20,179 bases of DNA. It comes from Microcaldota archaeon (GTDB taxonomy: Archaea > Micrarchaeota > Micrarchaeia > Micrarchaeales > CABMGC01). Location: contig JAGWHN010000015.1 in NCBI GenBank assembly GCA_028866785.1, positions 1 through 20,179 of the forward strand, in the 5' to 3' direction. A program made the translations under genes and the position numbers. Of the stretch, positions 13,030-19,271 are shown one piece after another (the stretch's first letter is position 1; each line of letters starts with the position of its first letter). Below the pieces are notes generated by a model. The model was not told the DNA's origin, did no database searches, and saw only the letters and a program-made list of their open reading frames with translations.

Positions 13030-14253
13030 ATGGAAATGCAAAGGCTTATTCAGATAAGAAAAGAGAAAGGAAAGGAGATAGCGAAGACGGGGAAAGTGAA
13101 GCTGGTCGGAAACAAGTGGATTGTCCCTTCACAGAGTAGCAATAAATACTATTCCGTGACACTTGGAATGGACAAATCTGCTTGTGATTGCCCAGATTTT
13201 GTAGAACGTGAGATGAAATGCAAACACATTTATTCAGTCGAAATAACGATAACGAGGCAAGTAGCCTTTGACGGCAGCGTGACGGAGACAAAGAGAATAA
13301 CCTATTCGCAAAATTGGAATGCTTACGATAAGGGACAGACACAGCAGAAAGAGCTTTTTATGAAGTTCTTACACGACCTATGCTTGTCGATACCTGAGGA
13401 TCAAAACCCAAGAGGTAAAGGTAGACCAAAGCTTCCAATCAGAGATATGGTCTTTGCCTCTGGACTAAAGGTATTCACAACTTTTTCACTACGAAGGTTT
13501 ATGTCGGATATCAACACTGCTAAGCAATTGGGCTACATTGAACGAACTCCACACTTCAGTATGGTCTCATCTTATCTGAAAAAAGAGGAGCTAACGCCAA
13601 TCCTAAACGAGCTAATCACGCTATCAGCTATGCCACTAAAAAGCGTTGAAACTAAGTTTGCTATTGACTCAACAGGGCTACGCACAACAAAGTTCACAGA
13701 ATACGCAAATATTAGGTACAAACTTGAGAAGCATCACCAATGGATTAAGCTTCACATTTGTTGCGGAGTTAAGACAAACATCATAACCGCAGTAGAAGTT
13801 TCACTTGATGGCAAAGAGACTTCGAGTGACTCACCACAATTCATACCACTCACAAAGCAGACCTATGAAAAGGGATTTGAGATACAAGAGATGACAGCAG
13901 ATAAGGCTTACAGCTCAAAAGACAACCTTGCATATGTAAAAGAGGTTGGCGGAGTTGCCTACATTCCATTTAGAAGCAACGCAACAGCTGCCTCTGCTCA
14001 TTCTACTTACCTTTGGCGAAACACCTACAACTATTTTACTTACAGAAGAGAGGAATTTATGGAGCATTACCATTTAAGGTCAAATGTTGAAAGTACTTTC
14101 AACATGATAAAGAGCAAGTTTAGTGACCTTGTTAGAAGCAAGAATGTAACCGCACAGAGAAACGAAGTCTTGCTGAAAATTCTTTGTCATAATATCTCTG
14201 TACTTATACAAGAAATGTTTGAATTAGGTATAAAACCTAATTTTGTAGGTTAG
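13030..14253 (+). CDS. IS4-type DDE transposase with N-terminal SWIM zinc finger
   Basis: Cuts and joins the transposon ends. The 407-residue protein has an N-terminal SWIM zinc finger (C52-x-C54 ... C64-x-H66 in ACDCPDF ... KCKH), a linker with a basic GRPK stretch (131-134), and an RNase H-like catalytic domain. The DDE residues are D213 (AIDSTG), D291 (TADKAYSS) and E354 (SNVESTF). The YREK signature of the IS4 family has exact spacing: Y347, R350, E354, K361. No frameshift or internal stop is present, so it appears functional. Its ATG abuts operator O4, and its promoter is embedded in AbrB-like operators. The last 17 bp overlap the end of the convergent membrane-protein gene. Usual IS4-family transposases lack the SWIM finger as far as I know. 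Confidence 0.9.
   Translation: MEMQRLIQIRKEKGKEIAKTGKVKLVGNKWIVPSQSSNKYYSVTLGMDKSACDCPDFVEREMKCKHIYSVEITITRQVAFDGSVTETKRITYSQNWNAYDKGQTQQKELFMKFLHDLCLSIPEDQNPRGKGRPKLPIRDMVFASGLKVFTTFSLRRFMSDINTAKQLGYIERTPHFSMVSSYLKKEELTPILNELITLSAMPLKSVETKFAIDSTGLRTTKFTEYANIRYKLEKHHQWIKLHICCGVKTNIITAVEVSLDGKETSSDSPQFIPLTKQTYEKGFEIQEMTADKAYSSKDNLAYVKEVGGVAYIPFRSNATAASAHSTYLWRNTYNYFTYRREEFMEHYHLRSNVESTFNMIKSKFSDLVRSKNVTAQRNEVLLKILCHNISVLIQEMFELGIKPNFVG
14224..14240. repeat. Inverted repeat at the transposase 3' end
   Basis: TTAGGT and ACCTAA separated by ATAAA, followed by TTTTG. The arms are the same half-sites as operators O1-O4. It could be a weak terminator serving both convergent genes or a spaced AbrB site. 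Confidence 0.4.
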
Positions 14254-14752
14254 CACTCGTCACATTAAGATATGGAATTATCGAAATCGGACAATCTGTA
14301 AAGTTTAGATGTGTTCCAAAACCACTTCCATCTGCAACCCAAGTTCCACACTTAGTTGACACGTTACCAAAAAATCCTGCCGTTTGATTGCCATTGGAAG
14401 GATTACTACCAAGTGGACAAGTACATACTTTAACTGCATTAACTACTCCTGTAAATGAATAGGTTCTCCCATAATACCAATCTCGCCCATTATCATTTGG
14501 TAGAGAAAGCAATAGATGATATCCCTGTGTATCAGAGATGCCATAGGGAAAAAGTAGACTGCCATAACCTAATCCACCTGTCAAAGTGACTTGCATATTT
14601 AGATAATGTGTTAGATTTGCTCTTATTGTTGCAATGGATGGCGAAGTAAAAGAGCTAATAGAGGTAAGTGAGCTTAGTGTATTTGGATTGGAATAAATGT
14701 AATATCCACCGCTTGCCAAAATGATCAAAATTATAATCGTTCCCCACTCCAC
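14237..14752 (-). CDS. Membrane-anchored secreted protein (transposon cargo)
   Basis: A 171-residue protein with one N-terminal hydrophobic segment (about residues 4-21, TIIILIILASGGYYIY) that would act as signal anchor, then a Ser/Thr-rich linker and an external domain. The domain shows alternating strands (MQVTLTGGLGYG, YGISDTQGYHLLLSL, YYGRTYSFTGVVNAV; 53-107) that recall an OB-fold, followed by a part with four cysteines (C110, C112, C135, C154), enough for two disulfides. Five N-x-S/T sequons (N46, N122, N130, N150, N163) fit surface glycosylation. The start is a GTG at 14752, supported by TTAATAA about 26 bp upstream on the coding strand. I do not recognise a family. Carriage on a transposon suggests an accessory cell-surface role. 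Confidence 0.65.
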   Translation of the reverse strand: MEWGTIIILIILASGGYYIYSNPNTLSSLTSISSFTSPSIATIRANLTHYLNMQVTLTGGLGYGSLLFPYGISDTQGYHLLLSLPNDNGRDWYYGRTYSFTGVVNAVKVCTCPLGSNPSNGNQTAGFFGNVSTKCGTWVADGSGFGTHLNFTDCPISIIPYLNVTSANLQN

Positions 14753-14831
14753 AAATTCACTAATTTTATATACGCTTATTAAGATAAAAAACTATTTATT
14801 TACAAAGTCTAACCGCAATTAAACTATAATT

Positions 14832-14859
14832 CCGACAAACTTTTTATTACTCCGACAGA
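14832..14859 (+). repeat. Right subterminal motif pair (20-bp period)
   Basis: CCGACAAA at 14832-14839 and CCGACAGA at 14852-14859, exactly 20 bp apart, as at the left end and on the same strand. Confidence 0.55.
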
Positions 14860-14869
14860 ATTAGATTAA

Positions 14870-14881
14870 TCCTACAAAGCC
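14870..14881 (-). repeat. Right terminal inverted repeat
   Basis: TCCTACAAAGCC, perfect inverted match to 11843-11854. Confidence 0.8.
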
Positions 14882-14890
14882 GCCTTCGGG
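14882..14890 (+). repeat. Target-site duplication, right copy
   Basis: GCCTTCGGG, direct repeat of 11834-11842, immediately outside the right terminal repeat. Confidence 0.75.
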
Positions 14891-14931
14891 GATAGCTTTT
14901 TATTCCCTAAATTGGTAGTATTACCGATTAT

Positions 14932-15168
14932 ATGGCAAAGCTAAATGCACGAAATGTTAGGAGAAGCGCAGATTCTGCGGACAGAAAGGTCGAGAAAGTA
15001 ACCCACAGCAAGCACTACCAGCACATCGTTGGGGCACTTGCGGTAATCATAGGAATCTTCTATGTATTGACAAACCTTCCAGGAATCCTCTGGTCTGTTG
15101 TCGGACTAGTGTTGATCTATCTTGGAATGAAGCTTCTAGGATTCTCAATCCCAATTCCTGAGATGTAA
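14932..15168 (+). CDS. Small two-helix membrane protein
   Basis: A 78-residue protein with a basic, soluble N-terminus (about residues 1-30, KLNARNVRRSADSADRKVEK) and two hydrophobic segments (about 31-50 and 52-72) ending in IPIPEM. No family recognised. TTTTTATT at about 14897-14904 is roughly 31 bp before the ATG and may be the current promoter. The transposon inserted about 40 bp upstream; without it this gene would lie 61 bp after the winged-helix regulator on the same strand, so the two may once have formed an operon. Confidence 0.7.
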   Translation: MAKLNARNVRRSADSADRKVEKVTHSKHYQHIVGALAVIIGIFYVLTNLPGILWSVVGLVLIYLGMKLLGFSIPIPEM

Positions 15169-15175
15169 AAGTAGT

Positions 15176-15481
15176 CTAAATCCTTGCTCCTTCCATCTTG
15201 AGAAGGAGCTTTTTTATCTTTGTTCCGTAGGCGTAGCCTCCCAGCTTGTGGTTTGAGGCTACAACTCTGTGGCATGGGATAAGCAGAGGATAAGGGTTCT
15301 TGTTCATTATATTTCCCACCGCGCGATAGGCCTTCGGCCGACCGCTCTTCGCCGCAAGCTCCTTGTAGGAAATCGTCTTGCCCTTTGAAATTTCAAATGT
15401 ATTCATGAGCACCGAGTTCTCAAAAGGCGTCATTCCCTTCCTTTCAAGCAGGTTCCTCACTATTTTTCTTCGAAACGACAA
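15176..15481 (-). CDS. ogt: Minimal O6-alkylguanine-DNA alkyltransferase
   Basis: Suicide DNA-repair protein that transfers alkyl groups from O6-alkylguanine to its own cysteine. Only the DNA-binding/active-site domain is present: MTPFENSVL (17-25), GKTISYKELA (34-43), the arginine finger in YRAVGNIMNKNP (52-63), the active motif IPCHRV with C70, and GGYAYG (81-86). Because the motif is PCHRV and not PWHRV, it should be catalytic rather than an alkyltransferase-like sensor. The TTG at 15481 gives 101 residues and lies about 5 nt after the start predicted from a TATA-like TTTTATAG near 15507-15516; an ATG at 15433 would give 85 residues and is preceded by a purine-rich GGAAGGGA. Full-length members are about 150-180 residues. 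Confidence 0.88.
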   Translation of the reverse strand: MSFRRKIVRNLLERKGMTPFENSVLMNTFEISKGKTISYKELAAKSGRPKAYRAVGNIMNKNPYPLLIPCHRVVASNHKLGGYAYGTKIKKLLLKMEGARI

Positions 15482-15536
15482 GAACTCACACTAAACTTTC
15501 CCCCTCAAACTATAAAATTCCCGCTTTTTAGGAAGG

Positions 15537-15542
15537 TTTAAA
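15537..15542 (+). promoter_or_regulatory. TATA box of ilvE
   Basis: TTTAAA centred 26.5 bp before the ATG at 15566. This implies a leaderless mRNA and selects 15566 over the in-frame TTG at 15545. Confidence 0.55.
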
Positions 15543-15565
15543 TCTTGATTTTTCCATGGTTTATC

Positions 15566-16480
15566 ATGGGAGCGCAACAATACATCTGGTTCAACGGGAA
15601 GTTCAGGAAGTTCGAGGATGTCACGGTGCATGTATTCACCCAGACCATCCAGTATGGAACCGGAATCTTCGAGGGAATCAGAAGCTACCCGACGGCGGAC
15701 GGAAATGTTGGAATCTTCAGGCTAAACGACCACGTTGACAGATTCTTCAGGAGCGCGGAAATCTACCTATTTGATCTGCCTTTCACAAGGGAGCAAATAA
15801 GGGATGGGATCATAGAGACAGTAAAAAAGAATAAGATGCAGCACTCATACATCAGGCCATTTGCATTCTATGACCATCAGGGAATAAGCTTAGATCTCAG
15901 GGGCAAGAAGATGAACGTCTCAATCACCACGATTCCATTCGGAAACTACTTTGCAAACAAGGATAAGGGAATAACATGCATGGTCTCCTCCTGGCACAAG
16001 ATCAATTCGGGAATTCTTCCGCCGCAGGCAAAGGTGAGCGGTAACTACCTCGCCTCAATAATGTCCATGACAGAGGCGAAGCATGCCGGATATGATGAAT
16101 CGATACTCATGGACGCGCTTGGACATGTTGCAGAAGGTTCAGGTGAAAACATTTTCCTTGTAAAGGAAGGGGAGATAATCACGCCATCAAAGGATGCTGA
16201 CATACTTATCGGCATAACAAGGGATTCGGTGATAAAAATTGCCACGAAGATGGGGATGAAGGTTGTGGAGCGAGGAGTCCACAGGGAAGAGCTCTACACC
16301 GCCGACGAGGTATTCTTCACCGGGACAGCAGCCGAGATTACGCCGATAATAAACATAGACGGAAGGCCGATAAACGGCGGCAAGCCCGGCAAGGTCACCA
16401 AGATGATCTCGGAGAAATTCTCAAAGATCGTGAAAGGGGAAGATGACCAGTTCAAGATTTGGCTAACCAAAGTACATTAG
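15566..16480 (+). CDS. ilvE: Branched-chain amino acid aminotransferase
   Basis: PLP fold-type IV aminotransferase for the last step of Val, Leu and Ile synthesis or the first of their breakdown. The 304-residue protein begins MGAQQYIWFNGKF, normal for the family. Seen features: QYGTGIFEGIRSY (29-41), the Schiff-base lysine K156 in AKVSGNYLAS, MTEAKHAGYDESILMD with the following EGSGENIF cofactor-binding segment, and FFTGTAAEITPI near the C-terminus. The family also contains D-amino-acid aminotransferases and ADC lyases, but the 'V-x-E-G-S-G-E-N' context and overall length favour IlvE. No other branched-chain biosynthesis gene is in the window, so salvage is as likely as synthesis. A small membrane-protein gene follows after 7 nt. 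Confidence 0.93.
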   Translation: MGAQQYIWFNGKFRKFEDVTVHVFTQTIQYGTGIFEGIRSYPTADGNVGIFRLNDHVDRFFRSAEIYLFDLPFTREQIRDGIIETVKKNKMQHSYIRPFAFYDHQGISLDLRGKKMNVSITTIPFGNYFANKDKGITCMVSSWHKINSGILPPQAKVSGNYLASIMSMTEAKHAGYDESILMDALGHVAEGSGENIFLVKEGEIITPSKDADILIGITRDSVIKIATKMGMKVVERGVHREELYTADEVFFTGTAAEITPIINIDGRPINGGKPGKVTKMISEKFSKIVKGEDDQFKIWLTKVH

Positions 16481-16487
16481 TGAAAAA

Positions 16488-16712
16488 ATGAATGAGCAAA
16501 CAAAGGAATGGATCGAGATTGCGCTCTGGTTCGTTCTCCCACTTATCGTCCTTGGCATAATTGCATATGTTGAGTACTACGCAGGCAACATTATTGTCGC
16601 AGCACTTTTTGCGCTTCTATTCCTGGCACTTCTAGCCAGGAGGATAATCGTCGCCATGAGGGAGGTCGAGCCTATTCTTGAGGCTGAAAAAAAGGAGAAG
16701 AACCTAAAGTAG
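16488..16712 (+). CDS. Small two-helix membrane protein
   Basis: A 74-residue protein with two hydrophobic segments (about 8-28 and 33-50), a basic turn (ARRIIVAMR) and an acidic/basic C-terminal tail (EAEKKEKNLK). The ATG is 7 nt after the ilvE stop, so it is probably expressed with ilvE. Its last 9 bp overlap the end of the convergent pth2. Function unknown. Confidence 0.7.
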   Translation: MNEQTKEWIEIALWFVLPLIVLGIIAYVEYYAGNIIVAALFALLFLALLARRIIVAMREVEPILEAEKKEKNLK

Positions 16713-17081
16713 GCTCAGGGCTGCCGTTAACTTATCTATCTCCGCGCCGTTCCACGGTCCCACTCCAAGAGCGGTCTTTGTTCCTGGCGGAAGCTGCGTC
16801 ATCCCCGCATCAGCGACAAGCGCGCAGGGTATCCCCTTATACTCAAATGCTGCAAAGAGCTTTCCAAGCACTTCCTCGCTTGGCGCCTTGAGGACTATCT
16901 TTTTCTGCCCGGAATTAAGCCAGGCTTCGGCAACCTTCTTGTCTATCTCCACCGCCCTGAGGTAGCTTGAGAGCGCAGCGTGCCCCACCTGAGCGGCAAG
17001 CTTGCCCTTGCCCATCTCAATGTCTGTCCTGACGATTATTACCTGCTTTATCTCGCCTTCAGCAGAGCGAACCTTGTCCAT
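16704..17081 (-). CDS. pth2: Peptidyl-tRNA hydrolase, archaeal/eukaryotic type (Pth2)
   Basis: Releases tRNA from peptidyl-tRNA that drops off the ribosome. The 125-residue protein matches the family closely: IKQVIIVRTDIEMGKGK (11-27), LAAQVGHAA (28-36, around the active-site lysine and histidine), SGQKKIVLK (57-65), then VADAGMTQLPPGTKTALGVGP (89-109) with the conserved aspartate D91 and threonine T101. The ATG at 17081 is preferred: it is preceded by GGGGAG and by a TATA-like TAATAAAAA about 26 bp upstream. A TTG at 17096 would add five residues. The family is normally 115-125 residues. Confidence 0.95.
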   Translation of the reverse strand: MDKVRSAEGEIKQVIIVRTDIEMGKGKLAAQVGHAALSSYLRAVEIDKKVAEAWLNSGQKKIVLKAPSEEVLGKLFAAFEYKGIPCALVADAGMTQLPPGTKTALGVGPWNGAEIDKLTAALSLL

Positions 17082-17102
17082 ACTCCCCTTTTGCAACCAA
17101 AC

Positions 17103-17111
17103 TTTTTATTA
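17103..17111 (-). promoter_or_regulatory. TATA box of pth2
   Basis: On the minus strand TAATAAAAA, centred about 26 bp before the ATG at 17081, consistent with a leaderless mRNA. Confidence 0.45.
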
Positions 17112-17175
17112 CAATCAGTTGGATTTGGCTGGCGAAAGTTAGACAATTGTGGAAGAAAACGATGAGTAGGCAACC

Positions 17176-17183
17176 TTTATAAA
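17176..17183 (+). promoter_or_regulatory. TATA box of the 17212-17925 gene
   Basis: TTTATAAA centred about 32 bp before the ATG at 17212, giving a leader of about 6 nt. Confidence 0.5.
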
Positions 17184-17211
17184 AAGAAAAAATAAGATAA
17201 GCTGGATAAAA

Positions 17212-17925
17212 ATGAAAAATAACAACGTAGATTTTTCAGCCGACCTGCTTGATAGATCAAGCCCTATCGAGATGTCCTTCCCGAGAAATTTGGAGGAGGC
17301 AACCGCCCGACAGTCAGGAGGCCCGAAGGTGGGAGTTTCTGTTGAGGACACGGTTTTTGCCCTTGCGCACATGCAAGACATCGAGGCGCAGCATGACAGG
17401 ATAATCAATCAGATCGGAATCGTTCCAGGGGCAGTCTCTTCAGGGAGGCTTGCTAAGATACTCGACCGCGAGCTAAAGGGCCAAGTGGTGGAGGAGCCTG
17501 ATCTTAAGGCGATAAATTGGCTTGCTGACAAGGTTGAGGAGTCATTTTCAACACCAGGCAAGCTCAAAAACTACTTCAGGCGCCTTGAGGATAGCATCTT
17601 CAACAGGAGGGTGAAGAAGGAAGCGGAGCCTGATCCGGTGGCCGAGAAGATCTCTTCCAAGCTTCTGGGATCAATAAGCATGGACCTAAACGAGGTCGAG
17701 GCAATAGCGGTCAAGAGCATAAAGAGAGGCCACGTGAACATCGAGTCTGTTCCGACATTAGTTGCAATAGCGCAAAATTCTGACCAATTCGGGGTTGCGA
17801 CCATGATGAGCGTCGCGCACGATGTCAAGAACTATCCTCTAATCAAAGCACTTTATCCTGTCTACAAGGCAAAGAAGACACAATTGCCTGCAGGGGAGAA
17901 GATACAAGTAAGGCTCAAGGCCTGA
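17212..17925 (+). CDS. Hypothetical helical protein upstream of primase
   Basis: I do not recognise this 237-residue protein. It is soluble and mostly helical. An N-terminal stretch (1-45) is polar and glycine-containing, a central region (about 50-135) alternates charged helices, and residues about 145-235 (EKISSKLLGSISMDLNEVEAIAV ... ) look like several short helices of a repeat-like domain. A basic segment (YFRRLEDSIFNRRVKK, 125-140) could touch nucleic acid, but no motif supports a function. Codon choice matches the housekeeping neighbours. It has its own promoter and ends 60 bp before priS, with a T-rich stretch between them that may terminate it. Confidence 0.7.
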   Translation: MKNNNVDFSADLLDRSSPIEMSFPRNLEEATARQSGGPKVGVSVEDTVFALAHMQDIEAQHDRIINQIGIVPGAVSSGRLAKILDRELKGQVVEEPDLKAINWLADKVEESFSTPGKLKNYFRRLEDSIFNRRVKKEAEPDPVAEKISSKLLGSISMDLNEVEAIAVKSIKRGHVNIESVPTLVAIAQNSDQFGVATMMSVAHDVKNYPLIKALYPVYKAKKTQLPAGEKIQVRLKA

Positions 17926-17957
17926 TTTTTCTTTTATTTCCCTTTCCTTTTTATATT
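17926..17957 (+). terminator. T-rich termination region before priS
   Basis: TTTTTCTTTTATTTCC directly after the TGA of the upstream gene, then CCTTTTTATATT. The first T-runs can stop transcription; the second part (TTTTTATAT, 17948-17956) can serve as the priS TATA box. Confidence 0.4.
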
Positions 17958-17985
17958 CTCTAATCCCTAGTTCTACCGTGGTCTT

Positions 17986-19176
17986 TTGTTTGAGCCAAGA
18001 GAGCTAATTACACGGCTTGTATCAAGCTACTACAAGAATGCCCCTGACCTCATTCCAAGGAAGATCGAGCAAAGGGAGTTCGGATTTGGCACATTCGATG
18101 CAAAGGTCGCGGGCAGGCACATCGCATTTGAGAATGCCACAAAGTTCATAGCCTACCTCACCACAAGCGCCCCTCTCTTTGTCTCCTGCTCGCAGGCATA
18201 CTACAGATATCCTGCCGCAAGGCCAATGGAGAAGAAGGAACTCCTGGGCGCGGAGATGGTCTTCGATATCGATGCGACCGACATGAACCTTCCGTGCCAA
18301 CTAGAGCACGGCAAGAAATGGGTGTGCGAGATCTGCTTTGACAAGGTAAAAGAGGAGGCGATAAAACTGGTTGAAGACTTCCTTGTTCCGGACTTCGGCT
18401 TTTCTGAAAATGAGATCGAGATAAACTTCAGCGGAAACAGGGGATACCACTTCCACATCAACTCGGAGAGCGTAATGCACCTCGACAACTTCGCAAGGAG
18501 GGAAATAGGAGAGTACATCACAGGGACCGGGATAAATTTCGAGGAGTTTTTCCCAACTGTCGGAATTGAAGGGACGCGGATAAAGAAATTAATGGGCCCA
18601 AAGCCGACAGAAAAAGGCTGGCAGGGAAAAATTGCCAACAATTTTCTAAGGACCCTCGATTCCGGGGTTGAATCCCTTCAGGCGCTCGGAATGACCGCAG
18701 CTCAGGCAAAGCAACTCTATGAAAAGAGGTCGCTTGTGCAGATGGGCATAAACAGCGGGAACTGGGACATGGTCTACATAAAGAAGAAGGATGAGTTCTG
18801 GAAGAACGTGATTGCCAAGCAGGCGATAATGCAGAGCGACAAGATCGACAAGAACGTCACAGCCGACCCTACCCACCTTCTCAGGGTGCCTAACACAATC
18901 CACGGCGACACAGGGCTAATCGCAAAGAAGGTTGGCTCAAAGTCAAAGCTTGGAAAGTTTGACCCGACCAGGGAGGCAATCGCATTCAAGAAAGGAGAAA
19001 CAAAAGTTCACGTCACAAATTCACCAAAACTGATCCTAAGTGGGGAGACATTCGGACCTTACAAGGATGAGGATGTAATACTTCCAACCTACGCCGGAGT
19101 CTACCTTCACCTAAAAGGGGTTGGAAAGATCAAGGGATTCAGAATCTCCTCCAAAAAAGAGGAGATTTCCGAATAA
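17986..19176 (+). CDS. priS: DNA primase small (catalytic) subunit PriS
   Basis: Catalytic subunit of the archaeal/eukaryotic-type primase, which makes primers for replication with PriL. The catalytic aspartates D94 and D96 sit in MVFDIDATD, the nucleotide-binding motif is SGNRGYHFHI (149-158), and a zinc site is likely formed by C104, H108, C114 and C117. The block at 287-306, with HLLRVPNTIHG, carries the third acidic residue and the substrate-binding arginine and histidine. The length of 396 residues is within the family range. No ATG is available: a stop at 17968 closes the frame, and the only good start is the TTG at 17986, about 33 bp after a TTTTTATAT box. PriL is not in the window. 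rpl15e follows after 95 bp. Confidence 0.95.
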   Translation: MFEPRELITRLVSSYYKNAPDLIPRKIEQREFGFGTFDAKVAGRHIAFENATKFIAYLTTSAPLFVSCSQAYYRYPAARPMEKKELLGAEMVFDIDATDMNLPCQLEHGKKWVCEICFDKVKEEAIKLVEDFLVPDFGFSENEIEINFSGNRGYHFHINSESVMHLDNFARREIGEYITGTGINFEEFFPTVGIEGTRIKKLMGPKPTEKGWQGKIANNFLRTLDSGVESLQALGMTAAQAKQLYEKRSLVQMGINSGNWDMVYIKKKDEFWKNVIAKQAIMQSDKIDKNVTADPTHLLRVPNTIHGDTGLIAKKVGSKSKLGKFDPTREAIAFKKGETKVHVTNSPKLILSGETFGPYKDEDVILPTYAGVYLHLKGVGKIKGFRISSKKEEISE

Positions 19177-19271
19177 TAGTGGAAGATAAGCAACGCTTAA
19201 ATAATCTTTCAATAAATATAATTCATACTTCTGGTCAGATTTTTACCACAATTAGAGTATCGGTAATTTCC

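Larger units (their letters stand above)
11843..14881. mobile_element. IS4-family-type transposon with cargo genes, about 3.04 kb
   Basis: Bounded by perfect 12-bp terminal inverted repeats GGCTTTGTAGGA (11843-11854) and TCCTACAAAGCC (14870-14881) and by 9-bp direct repeats GCCTTCGGG outside them. Inside each end are two NCGACARA motifs 20 bp apart. It carries a DDE transposase with YREK spacing (13030-14253), a divergent AbrB-like repressor (12763-12936), a small protein plus possible PIN-like protein (12413-12631, 11899-12384) and a membrane-anchored protein (14237-14752). The interior is visibly richer in A+T than the flanks. A 9-bp duplication is within the range known for IS4-type elements. 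The intact transposase and identical repeats suggest a recent insertion. The extra genes make it a transposon rather than a minimal IS. Confidence 0.8.

Noticed and set aside
12680..14251. TTTGTAGGTT direct repeat as target duplication of a smaller IS
   Set aside because: No inverted repeats adjoin these copies, and the right copy includes transposase codons and part of its stop. The outer repeats at 11834-14890 explain the element better.
18022..18903. Several antisense open frames across priS
   Set aside because: They lie opposite a well-conserved gene and arise from its codon bias; none shows a recognisable domain or promoter.
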